From: Symbiodinium natans
Lineage: Eukaryota; Sar; Dinophyceae; Suessiales; Symbiodiniaceae
Direction of reading: 5' to 3'
Length of the DNA stretch: 64,000 bases
Assembly: GCA_905221605.1 (NCBI GenBank)
Contig: CAJNDS010002820.1
Location: 132,001-196,000, forward strand
Shown: positions 55,104 through 64,000 of the stretch, in pieces
How the letters are laid out: each line of letters begins with the position of its first letter
Position numbering within the stretch: position 1 is the stretch's first letter
The notes under the pieces: model-generated
Databases searched by the model: none
The model's input: only the letters and a program-made list of their open reading frames with translations
What the model was told of the DNA's origin: nothing
Translations under genes and position numbers: made by a program

Positions 55104-55626
55104 CCTTGCATCAGGAAAGCGATTGGAACTGGTCCGCACTGCCCTGAAGGGGGGACACCTCTGCGGCTCCGGGCCTGAAATTCGGAGTTTGTACATGGGC
55201 GGACGTCAAAATGCCATGTATGTAAAATATGATGGAAGTGCGATATGAAGTTCCGCTCTTGCTGGTTTATGTCTTCGCCACAAGGCGGCACCATGCGTAT
55301 ATGCAGGTTTCAGGCTGTCCCCCATGTAGGCGCTAGGATAGCGCTAGCGTGACGCTAGGTATTCCTTTCCAAAGCTGACATGGTATGAGCTTGCGCAACA
55401 TCAGCTCCAGTAGTTCCGAAGACGACGCCTGAGTCTAAAAAGAAGGTGCTTGTGTGTTTTGCGAGGATTTCGCAAAGGGTACACAATTAGTACTGTACTT
55501 CTGTACTTGCCGAAGCCACCGTTCCAGACCTTCGTTATCCTTCTCGTCATGAGGCGGCACCATGATTTTTTCAGCATCCGCCGTTCCCGGAAGAAGGAAA
55601 ATTGACAGACTTCAAAGGGTCAGATG

Positions 55627-55717
55627 ATGTTCCCCCTTATACTAACAGTCCTTGATGGGGAGTATAAGAGAGGGTACTATAATCCCTATTGAGGACTGTT
55701 AGTATAGGGGTGAACAT
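55627..55717. repeat. Fold-back element with 26-bp inverted arms
   Basis: The left arm (55627-55652, ATGTTCCCCCTTATACTAAC...) and right arm (55692-55717) are inverted copies matching at 24 of 26 positions, with a 39-bp spacer. It resembles a tiny MITE or solo fold-back. No clear target duplication was recognised. Confidence 0.8.
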
Positions 55718-55720
55718 CCC

Positions 55721-58307
55721 AAGTCAGGCGTTGCGTTGCCGGATGAGACTGTTTGGAACGATCCTTTCAGGTTAAGTTTGACTAATTGGTCAGACAGGGC
55801 GCTAGAAGAGAGTTCAAGTGATACTTGGTCTGAGGCAGAGCTGCTTCTGAGCTTGATTGCAGCGGTGCTCCAGTGTTCCATGTCTTGGCTTTCTCGATCC
55901 GAGGTGATTTGCTCCAAGCTGTCGCAGACCTCGAGAAGAGAAGCGATAGGATCTTTGATACTCAAGGCCCCATTGCTCATGTTCCAAGAGACCTGTTGCC
56001 GTGTCCACCCTGCCGCAAGGAAAAGGGTCTCAAGGCAGCAACGTCAAGTTCGACAGCAAGTTCATCGAGCCTGAAATCCAGAGGTTGGAAGATGTGTCCA
56101 AGGACCTTGTGGGTCCAAAAGGTTCGAAGAAGTGCGCGGCGCGAACAAAAGTAAGTGAAAGTGAGCCCTAAACCCTAATCCCGAAACCTAAAGCTGCACA
56201 AGGGAGTCCGAAGTCTCTCAACTTGCTCGTTGCGAGATCGCAGGATGGTAGTAACGGGTACAACCGCCCGCTGCCGTACTTGGCTATTCTGGGTATAACT
56301 TACGACGTGCCCTAAACCCTAAACCCTAAACCCTAAACCCTAAACCCTAAACCCTAAGCCCTAAACCCTAAACCCTAAACCCTAAACCCTAAACCCTAAA
56401 CCCTAAACCCTAAACCCTAAACCCTAAACCCTAAACCTTGAAGGACCTTCGTAAGATCCGGGATGCGCTGTGCGAGAAGCCCGAGGAGACACACAGCAGC
56501 CAGCTCCTGGCTGCCATACAGGAGGCAACTAAAGGTTGTTGCAAGGGTCCCTCCTTTAGTCCGTTGGGGTTTAGGAGGTTTAGGGTTTACTGTTCAGGGT
56601 TTAGGGTTGAGGGTTGAGGGTTTAGGGTTTAGGGTTTTTGGGCCCCGAGATCCCAAACCCTGACCTTAAAGCGCTCTGAGTGGCGTGATGTCTTCAGTGC
56701 AGGTGAAGAACCAAATTTGGACCTCCGATGCCTTCGACAAGTCGAAGGCCGTGCTGCAGAAGTGTGGCGGCTGGCAAACTCAACGCAAGCAGCTGCAGCT
56801 GCAACGTGGCCAGGAGCAGGGACTTCTCTGGGTTGCTGAAGCCGAGCGAGATTGCTTCCGAGAGAGGCTGCAGCAAGCTACTGAGACCTGCCAGAGCATC
56901 GCCAGCACCCTTGCCACCAAGAGAGCAGAGCATGCAGAGCTACAGAAGTGCGAGAGCATTTCCAAAAGGGAGCTGCTGGCACACTACCAGGACAGACAAG
57001 GAGCCGTCGAGAGTGAGCTGCAGCAGCTGAAGAAAAGGAAGGAAGAGGAGGAAGCGCGAAGCAAGGGGCCCATAGAGGAATGCCAGAAGAAGACGATACA
57101 GCTACGAAGGGACTTGCTCAGCTTGGACGCTCTGAACATCAACCACATCATCATTGCAGTGGATGCCAGCTACAGCATGAAAGGGCGTCGGTGGAAGCAT
57201 TTGGTGAGGGCAGTTGAAAGATTCCAGAAAGCTTGCATCGCGCAAGGATCCCAGGACAAGGTGACCCTGATCCACTTCAATTCCACGGCTTCTCTCATGA
57301 GAAAGGTAAGCCCGATCACCACCGATCTTGCCGACGTGTTGTGGAAGCACAACCCCAGCGGCGGCACGGCTTTCGAGCCTGCTTGGCAAAAGATCCGCGA
57401 GAGCAGCCAGATGGAACCCAGCTTTGCTCGCCTTTTCGTCGTGTTCCTCACAGATGGCTTCGCAAACGACATCGAGAAGGCTGCCAAGGTGGCAGAGCAA
57501 GTCTTCGACGATGCAAGCCGGGCGGGACGGTCCATGTGTACCTTCGTTGTTCATGTGGATGATGACTGCTCCTCGGCCAGGTGTGGGAGTGTTTCCGAGC
57601 TCAGCGTGGATCTGCTCTCACCTCTGGTCAAGGCTGGGAATGGCGGTCGACCCTGCTTACAAGCTTGTGGGATGGAGTACCTGCTTCTCCAGGCTGTTCA
57701 GACGGATGGCCTTGTGGAGAACTTTGAGAGGCTGGCCAGCTTTGTGAACCTGGAGAAGTGCATTCTTGAAGCCCGGCTTGGCTTCACCACGGCGCAAGAG
57801 AGGGAACTCAAAGATAAGACCTTGAAGGAGCTACATGAGCTGGAGGAGGCCCATAAGAAGCAGGTCAACAGCCTGAGGCAGTACTCCAGGCAGGTGGAGA
57901 GCACCATGAAGACCGACCGTGGAACCATTGGGAATTTGTTTAAGCAAATGTTGAAGGACATGCAGACCGAGATCGACAGCCTTGAGAGTCGGCACAGGCA
58001 AGCTCAAGACAAGGTCTGTGAGCTCACAAAGACGGTACGAACACTTGAAGCCCAGCATCTGCACTTGCAGAAGAGCTTTGAGAGTTCCCAGGAAGAGCAT
58101 GACAAGGAGATTGCCTCCTTGAAGGACATGAGCATGACTCAGCTCAAGGAGCTTGAGATGCTTTGCCAGGAGCAAAGCTACCTCGTGCGGCGGTTCGGGA
58201 CCACGGATGTCTCGGCCATTTCCAAGCAGCTCCACGATTTGGACAGGCTTGAAGCGCACGTGGCGCGCGGGACCTTGCTGGAAGAGGAGCAGTCTGAGTT
58301 TTGCTAG
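55721..58307 (+). CDS. vWA-domain coiled-coil protein (spliced)
   Basis: Exon pieces: about 55721-55770 (GVALPDETVWNDPFR, donor TTTCAG|GTTAAG); 55863 onward (GAPVFHVLAFSIRGDLLQAV), phase-compatible through a shared codon; a piece ending KKCAARTK at donor GTAAGTG (56151); 56444-56534 (DLRKIRDALCEKPEETHSSQ); and the long exon 56703-58307. In the long exon, N-terminal helices lead into a von Willebrand A domain: INHIIIAVDASYSMKGRRW with MIDAS DxSxS (57162), the MIDAS Thr in SGGTAF (57366) and Asp in FLTDGFAND (57453). vWA domains bind protein partners through a metal ion, and all MIDAS residues are present. About 180 residues of coiled coil follow (KELHELEEAHKKQVNSLRQY), then LLEEEQSEFC-stop. 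Likely a cytosolic scaffold. Exon joins before 56703 are tentative; the 56444 exon does not match the next exon's phase in its most protein-like frame. Confidence 0.65.
56312..56436 (-). repeat. Telomere-type CCCTAAA tract before an exon
   Basis: About eighteen units, one CCCTAAG. It ends seven bases before the start of the 56444 exon. Confidence 0.97.
56573..56640 (+). repeat. Telomere-type TTTAGGG tract in the intron before the vWA exon
   Basis: About nine units with variants (TTCAGGG, TTGAGGG) between the 56534 donor and the acceptor GTGCAG at 56702. Confidence 0.9.
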
Positions 58308-58536
58308 GTTCGCCTGCGCAAAGTGACACCCACTCCGAGTCAGAACAGAAGGAGCATGCTCCAACAGTAGCTTGTAGATCAAGTCATCCCAAGCCCGAAG
58401 CCCATGGAGGACGTGTCCTGCATGGTGCACAGCATCGTCTTCTTTACCAACAGCCTCCAGCAGCAAATCAAGGAGCCGCTGCCTGGAGGCTTTCCAAAAC
58501 AAACGCCGGTCCCCTGAACTACAGGTCTTTTGTGGG

Positions 58537-58574
58537 GGGTTTAGGGTTTAGGGTTTAGGGTTTAGGGTTTAGGG
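58537..58574 (+). repeat. Telomere-type TTTAGGG tract
   Basis: Five clean units after the vWA gene. Confidence 0.95.
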
Positions 58575-58748
58575 GTACCTATCGTAATCCGCAGCCTTGT
58601 ATTTTGGGGGTTATTAGCCAAAAGGAGCAACTTAGAGGGCCGGCCATGTGCAGCTCTCTGAACGGGTTTCAAGCGAACATGTTCTCGGTTCCATGCTGCG
58701 CCCGGAGGCACGGCCAAGATCTCCAAGGCCAAGGTGGACCTGGGGAGA

Positions 58749-58808
58749 GAGGGTTTAGGGTTTAGGGTTTAGGGTTTAGGGTTTGGGGTTTGGGGTTTAG
58801 GGTTTGAG
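58749..58808 (+). repeat. Telomere-type TTTAGGG tract
   Basis: Eight units, two of them TTTGGGG. It lies about 120 bases upstream of the next exon. Confidence 0.95.
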
Positions 58809-58931
58809 AGTCGGCATTTCCGCTTCTCTGTCCGCTCACTGAAAAGGCTAGGGTGCGCAGCCTCGCGGTGGCCTTTGCCCAGTATCCGAATGCTTGCTTT
58901 CATATGCTTCCAACTTCTCATGAATGTGCAG

Positions 58932-59764
58932 GTGGTTCTGAAGAAGCTCTTGGAGGAGCGAGAGAGGAAGCACACGGGACGGACGGAGGAAGACTGGCCA
59001 GCATTCCTGGCCTACGAAGCAGAGATGCAGAAGTTCAGTATCGATGAAGTTTGTGAGCCTGTCCGCCAAGCTGGAATCACCGCTGAGCGCGTCTGCGAGG
59101 TCGTAGACCTCACAGAACAAAAGGACATCAGCAAGATGAAGGACAAGTTGATTGAAAGCGTTCTTGTGAAGGCCTGCAAGGTGAAGGAGTGCGACACCGA
59201 GGAGATGGAGGAGGTAAAGGATGACGCAGCTAGGAGGCTGGAGCGCGCGAAAGATGAGCTGAGCAAGAAGAAGGACGACCTCAAAGACTGCAGGCGGGAG
59301 CTCAACGAACTCCGAAGGGAGTCCAGGCAGTCAGAGGAAGGCAAAAAGGAGTTTGAGGAGAAGGAGAAGCATTTCTTCCAGCTGCAGGAGTCGGTGAACA
59401 TCCTCGCAGAGTCCGTGAAGACCTTAGAGGCAGAGAACAAGGACCTTGCCGCCGAAGAGAAGCGTGTCCTGGCGAGACATTGCAGTTCCCCCTGCAAGCC
59501 CAATACCACTAAGGGGTTTAGGGTTTAGGGCCTTTAGGGTTTAGGGTTTAGGGTTTAGGGTTTTGGGTTTTGGGTTTAGGGTAAGAGGAGTATACCTTAA
59601 GGGCATTGCGCATCCCGGGTCTTGTCATGTACAGGAGAATTGCCATTGAAGCAGCGCAGCGCCATCGCTTACCCTAGGCATGTATCGCGAGAGAATGTGA
59701 GAGACTTCCCGGACTACTATGACATGAGGAGCAATAAGAGCTCCCGCGGTTTTTTTGATTGGTA
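58932..59764 (+). CDS. Coiled-coil protein, two 3' exons
   Basis: Exon one follows acceptor ATGTGCAG (58931) and reads VVLKKLLEERERKHTGRTEE, DWPAFLAYEAEMQKF, then a long charged helix (RRLERAKDELSKKKDDLKDC, KEKHFFQLQESVNILAESVK) to about AAEEK near 59462. Heptad-like spacing indicates coiled coil. The frame then runs into a TTTAGGG tract. A second exon at about 59633-59764 follows acceptor TGTACAG and reads ELPLKQRSAIAYPRHVSREN, DFPDYYDMRSNKSS and RGFFDW-stop. It may be the 3' part of the vWA gene (both are coiled coil and on the same strand) or a separate gene. The vWA frame has a stop at 58305, so a join would need a splice before it. No catalytic domain is recognised. Confidence 0.55.
59513..59581 (+). 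repeat. Telomere-type TTTAGGG tract at the start of an intron
   Basis: About nine units, including two TTTTGGG, immediately after the coiled-coil exon. Confidence 0.95.
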
Positions 59765-60215
59765 ACTTACTCTAAGTTCCTGAACACCCGGCTTCCTGCT
59801 CAGGTATGCTGAAAGACCAGCAGGCAGGAGCCGAGTCAGGGGTGAGAGGGTGCCTCATTCGCCTTTAGGATCCTTCGTCGCTCCGAAACCCGACCCTGTA
59901 AACCCAGAACCTGCAAGCCTGGAGCAGTAGCAATGTTGAGTCGGTATCTACAGAGGTGTGTTCTACGAATTGCTTAAGAACCTCCCCCCTCCAAAAAAAA
60001 AAAGCAAACAAGCTTCTTCACAAGCCTAATGTAGCGGATTGTTCTGTTTTTGAAAATATTTTTGGGGGGTTCTTAGCTGCGTGGTAGACTGCCTGTACAG
60101 AAGGCACTTGAGTTCACCTTCCGGTTGGAAGCCCTCAAAGGCCCTCCCGGACCGATCTGGTCCAGCTCTCTTCAGGACCATGTGCCTTACATTTTGCAGC
60201 AAGAAGCTCTATTAC
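59765..60215. other. Non-coding stretch
   Basis: Holds an A-run at 59993-60003. No exon is supported. Confidence 0.5.
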
Positions 60216-60322
60216 CAAAACCCTAGAAGCCCTAACCCTAAACCCTAGAAACCCTAAACACCCTAAACCCTAAACCCTAAACCCTAAACCCTAAACCCTA
60301 AACCCTAAACCCTAAACCCTAT
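60216..60322 (-). repeat. Telomere-type CCCTAAA tract
   Basis: About thirteen units, with CCCTAGAAG variants at the left end. Confidence 0.95.
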
Positions 60323-60435
60323 TCCTTAATCAATGGGTTTTGGGGCTCCGTGGGGCTATGGGCAGTCGGGTCTTGCTGAGTCCTCGCCTTCCAAACTCTC
60401 AATTTCGATACCGCAGCCTAAGCCTAAGGCCTGAA

Positions 60436-60692
60436 CCCGTAACTCTTAAGCCCTTAAACCCTAAACCCTTCAACCCTGAGCCCGTAAACCCTGAAACCTG
60501 AAATCCTAAACCCTTAAATCCTTCCGAAACCCTTAAACCCTAAACCCCTAAATCCTTAAACCCTAAACCCTAAACCCTTTAAAATCCTTCCTAAACCCTG
60601 AAACCCTAAACCCCTAAACCCTTAAACCCCAAAATCCTTCCTCCCTAAACCCTTAAACCCCTAAATCCTTAAACCCTTAAACCCTAAACCGT
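60436..60692 (-). repeat. Degenerate CCCTAAA/CCTTAAA field before an exon
   Basis: About 250 bases of units varying among CCCTTAAA, CCCTAAA, CCTGAAA and CCTTCCTAAA. It ends at the acceptor GTAAAAG of the next exon (60697). Confidence 0.9.
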
Positions 60693-60697
60693 AAAAG

Positions 60698-60990
60698 GCA
60701 CTTCGCAAGAAGCTGGAGCCTTGTTTTCGCATCGTGTGCTTGGCTGTGGACATCTGCCGCGAAGCCTTCTTGGAGGAGGTTGCCGAGGAGGACCGTCCGG
60801 CCATGCGACTCAGGTATAGTAACTTAGTAACCCTAAACCCTAACCCGAGAGGCGACAGGTCCCAGCGTCCGAAGCTTCATGTGTGGAGCTTGCAGGAGAA
60901 GGCTGCTTTGCGGTCTACCTTCGAATCGTTCAGAACCAATGTGTACCAGCCCATGCAGAATTTCATTAGCATGACTCGCCAAGTCAAAGG
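60698..60990 (+). CDS. Candidate exon pair around a 45-nt telomere-like insert, unknown protein
   Basis: 60698-60813 reads ALRKKLEPCFRIVCLAVDIC and REAFLEEVAEEDRPAMRL, ending at CTCAG|GTATAG. 60859 onward reads SQRPKLHVWSLQEKAALRST, then FRTNVYQPMQNFISMTRQVK. The two join in phase (AG plus G) if 60814-60858 is removed as a GT-AG intron. That 45-base stretch carries CCCTAAACCCTAA and is also open in frame, so it could instead be a 15-residue insertion. The right end of the second exon is uncertain, with no clear donor. No family is recognised; a preceding exon beyond the CCCTAAA field is likely. Confidence 0.45.
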
Positions 60991-63457
60991 CGCCTTGGCA
61001 TCAACAAATTTTGTTCAATCCATTTCCGTGTGCGCATCGTCTCAAGAGGCTGTTCCCAGTGCCCGCCCTTGCAACACATCACCTGTAGGGTCCGTAGTGA
61101 GACTGATGTGGGCTTGGCAATCCCAGTGCCTTCTGCAACTTGCCAGGCATCTTTGCCGAAACGCCCACTATTCAGCAGCTGGCGACGCCGAGCCGATCTA
61201 CCGGACATCGGGGCATGATGACAATTCAAGATGCAGAGTGAGGCGGCAATCCGACGGACCTTCATGCAGTCCAGTGCAGTCTACGGCCTTAGGGCTACTG
61301 GTAGTAGTCCTCTAGGTTTTTTGTACAGTTCTGAAGTCAACCGAACGCTTCCAGAGATCTTGGCTAAAAACCCAAGCCCGGATCCGTTGATCTCATGATC
61401 TCATTATCGAGATACCCGTTCCAACGGCTCGCCCCTTCTTCATACTCTGTAAATTTATGTGTTTCCTCACCATTACAGTGCAGGACATTAGACTAGACAT
61501 GATTTTGCGGGCAGAGCCTTCATATCAAGTTGCGCGTCGAAGTTTTTGCACGGCTTTTGTCTTCCAGCTGCAAGCGATGCTCTTGTGGCGATGAGTGTGC
61601 CAGCCAGATCAGTGACGGCCCACTGCACCTACAGCCCTGATGTACGATGAAAGACGTGCCGGTAAACAGCACACTGTATGTTTTGGCTACGTGTTCAGGG
61701 CCCTGGTGCGTTGAAAGATGTAAGTACTTGTTGAGTTTGAGAAGTGATTGTGGCAGCGTTGCAGTGGTGCGCGTCGGTGTGCAGAAAGATGTTGGCCGCT
61801 CCGATGCTTATGTAGCATATTATTGCCTGTGCAGGTCTTGACACTGTGGCTGTCGTACGGCCTGTCATGTCCGAAGCTATCGACGAGCAATCGCAAGAGC
61901 GCATGTGAAACAGAAACGACCCTCCATCTCTCTTTAGCCTGGGTCTCTCTTTAGCCTGGGTCTCGGGCGACTTTTTGGGTTCTATCTCTAAGAGGGAGGC
62001 TAACGTGCGTGCAACGTTTCGCGGGCTCCAAAAGCCCGCTAAGTCAATGGCTCGCTTTGTCTTCTTATCCGCCTAGTTGTCCGCCTCTTGCCTAGGGCTG
62101 TGGTGAACGGCATGCGCAGGCTCCTGGGCTTCCTAGACATCTTAACTTGCAGTCAGATGGGTAGGGTGTTGGGATTTGGGGCTTGACATGCTGTGACACA
62201 ATGTGTTTGTATCAAGATGGTGCTGCAAGGTCCATACTAAACAGCCACTGAGGATGATTGACCAAAAGCAGCTCACCTACGAAAAGTGGGATTCTTGGGC
62301 GTAGGGGGTATTTTACTTGCAGGGTTTAGAGCTGCAAGGCTCCAGCGTAAGGGCCTCCTGAATCGGGAGAACCATTGTTGAGGGTTTCTCAATCCAAGTG
62401 CCTTGGATTCAGCAAGTCAGGGGTACCGGGCTCTCTGGGTTCAGACCTCAACAATGACCCGACTGGTAACCGAACTTCGCGAGCCCGCCGCGTCTCGCCG
62501 TTTCTGTTTTGAAGCTCCAAAGCTCAACACGTGACAGACCCACCCCCAACACTTCCTGGGGCCAGGAAGTGATCTGACAGCTGCGCCACGCGAGTTTAGG
62601 ACCTGTGGCGACTGCATGTGCTTTGGGACTTAGGCTCAAGGCCTCGGGTTTGCGTAGTCAGCGCATGATGCAATGGAACTTCCGTAGATGGCATGTGCCG
62701 AATAAACAAACGTCTGCACTCGCCCAATAAAGCTCTAAAATGTGCCCGAACCCAAAATCTCAGGTCAACACAAACTGCTCCATATCCTCGCGATGGACCC
62801 CTCATTCTGACAACCCTGAATCTCGATGAATCTCGTCATGGAGAGCCTGCTGCCGTCCTGGGCAGGTGCGAAGCAGGGTGGGGATCGCAGTTGTCGCAGT
62901 GCAGGTTCTGCGAAGAATGTATGAACATGGATCATTCTTCGTAGAACTTGCTCAAATCGTGTGGCCTGAACCGCCTGAACCTACACGCATTTTTTTACAT
63001 CCCACGAACTCCTCAGGTCCTGTTTGCTTCGCGCGGAGACTCCGGACAGAAGGGCGGCTGTCTCAGCGTTGGGCTCGGATCTAGGGTTTGGAGTTCAGTA
63101 AGTATGGGATTTAGGGTTTAGATGAGGCTTGAGGGTTTAGGGATGGTACGGGGTTTGGGGTTTTGGGCTTCGGGTAGGGGGTTCTGAGTCTACATGGATG
63201 ACTCCTTCAATGGAGTCATAGCCAAAGTGCCTGTACAAGCCCTAAACCCATAGCCACCTTGAAAGACTACTACTCGTAGATACTCGTAGAGTGGTGCAGG
63301 TGGATGGTTGAGTGAGCGCTTTGAACAGTCGTAGATGTCGTTTAACGGTTTACAGTTTAGGGTCGTATTTTGTCATGGGATGCCCCACCCTACCCACCTT
63401 AATTGAATGAAATGCCCAAAACCTCTCCTCCACATGAAATTTTAAGTCCCTAAAGTC
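60991..63457. other. Non-coding stretch
   Basis: Open frames are short and featureless. A decayed TTTAGGG patch lies at 63085-63150. Confidence 0.45.
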
Positions 63458-63722
63458 AGTCGGGGCATTGTGAGAAACTGCGTGGGCATTATGCAAGGAA
63501 AGCTCGTGGGCGTTGTGCAAACATTCGTGGGCACTTTCCGAAAATTCGTGGGAAAAACAGGGGCATTGTGAATAGTTTCGGGCATTGTGCAATGTTTCGG
63601 GCATTGTGCAAACCTTCGTCGGCGGCATTGTGCAAACCTTCGAGGGCATTGTGCAATGTTTTGATTGCATTGTGCACACAATTCGTGGACATTGTGTAAA
63701 AAATTCGTGGGCATTGTTCAAG
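63458..63722 (-). repeat. Degenerate minisatellite, GGGCATTGTGCAAA unit
   Basis: About eleven copies of a 20-27 bp unit (GGGCATTGTGCAA, variable, TTCGTG). The Cys/His-rich minus-strand frames here (HNAxxxxCTMP) are products of the repeat, not genes. Confidence 0.9.
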
Positions 63723-63767
63723 ATTTGGCCCTAATGGCCCTGCGGCCTTGCGTTCAAAGACATTGGG

Positions 63768-63845
63768 CCTAGGCTTTAGGGTTTTGGGTCTACTGGGCCT
63801 GAGGCTTCTCGGGTTTAGGGTTCCCGGGCGTTGGGCTTTAGGGTA
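63768..63845 (+). repeat. Degenerate TTTAGGG-like patch
   Basis: CTTTAGGGTTTTGGG, GGGTTTAGGGTTCCCGGG and CTTTAGGGTAGGG units. A G-run follows at 63904-63925. Confidence 0.7.
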
Positions 63846-64000
63846 GGGGGCTTACTGGGCCTTGAGTAAGATGAAAAGTGTTTGCGGGAGCCAATGGGCG
63901 GGCGAGGGGGCGGGGGGGGGGGAGGGGCGAATCTGTGCGTTAAGCGTCAAGCGTCCACTGGCGTCTGCCAGCGTCTGGAGCGCGTGCCCAAACTCGTGAC

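Larger units (their letters stand above)
54751..55720. other. Non-coding stretch between exon groups
   Basis: Contains a decayed CCCTAAA tract (55033-55103), two GGCGGCACCATG motifs (55282 and 55553) and the fold-back repeat at 55627-55717. No exon is supported. Confidence 0.5.

Noticed and set aside
63350-63721. 123-codon minus-strand frame rich in Cys, Met and His, looking like a metal-binding protein
   Set aside because: Every segment is a reading of the degenerate GGGCATTGTGCAAA minisatellite, and three overlapping frames give the same kind of peptide.

Overview
This window looks like nuclear DNA of a dinoflagellate, most probably a symbiodiniacean or suessialean. The evidence is dispersed tracts of the telomere-type heptamer TTTAGGG/CCCTAAA, protein-like exons separated by introns with GT and apparently GC donors, abundant Ty1/copia-type retrotransposons with very long polyproteins, and the 12-nt 3' end of the dinoflagellate spliced leader inside one LTR. 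I saw no bacterial-type operons, no tRNA or rRNA genes and no CRISPR array.

Layout. 1-8.5 kb is gene-poor: a few exon-like fragments (291-575, 3320-3594, 5270-6201 minus) and telomere-type tracts. 8.5-25.4 kb is a nest of retroelements. Element A (about 8.53-12.44 kb, minus) is a decayed Copia pol with integrase, a TET/JBP-like 2-oxoglutarate dioxygenase domain, reverse transcriptase and RNase H. Element D is an older Copia, split into 12.60-13.32 kb and 23.23-23.80 kb by element B (13,324-23,226, minus). B is a 9.9-kb copy with 375-bp LTRs that look identical, a 5-bp target duplication and an open 2665-codon gag-pol. A Copia gag remnant (E, plus strand) and a LINE-type RNase H remnant follow. 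25.4-28.8 kb holds nothing convincing.

28.8-33.25 kb carries a multi-exon gene whose pieces read as P-loop GTPase, two hydrophobic segments, MORN-like repeats and a PARP-type ADP-ribosyltransferase. 34.3-42.7 kb is a second apparently young Copia (C, plus): 134-bp LTRs, CTGAT target duplication, open 2269-codon gag-pol with a transmembrane/Cys-rich tail. 43.5-45.9 kb is a gene for an SH3-like/GTPase/Cys-rich/coiled-coil/J-domain protein. 46-53.6 kb is non-coding, with telomere-type, palindromic, minisatellite and homopurine/homopyrimidine sequence.

53.7-61 kb contains several exon groups on the plus strand: a short helical protein, a vWA-domain coiled-coil protein, a second coiled-coil protein and a further fragment. 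Telomere-type tracts sit next to or inside their introns: CCCTAAA tends to precede exons and TTTAGGG tends to follow them. 61-64 kb is mostly non-coding and ends in a degenerate minisatellite.

The strongest leads are the TET/JBP-like domain inside a Copia polyprotein (dinoflagellate DNA is rich in 5-hydroxymethyluracil), the GTPase-TM-MORN-PARP and GTPase-J fusions, the spliced-leader relic in an LTR, and the strand-ordered telomere-type repeats around exons. All calls come from reading the sequence; no database search was run. Splice sites are approximate unless stated.
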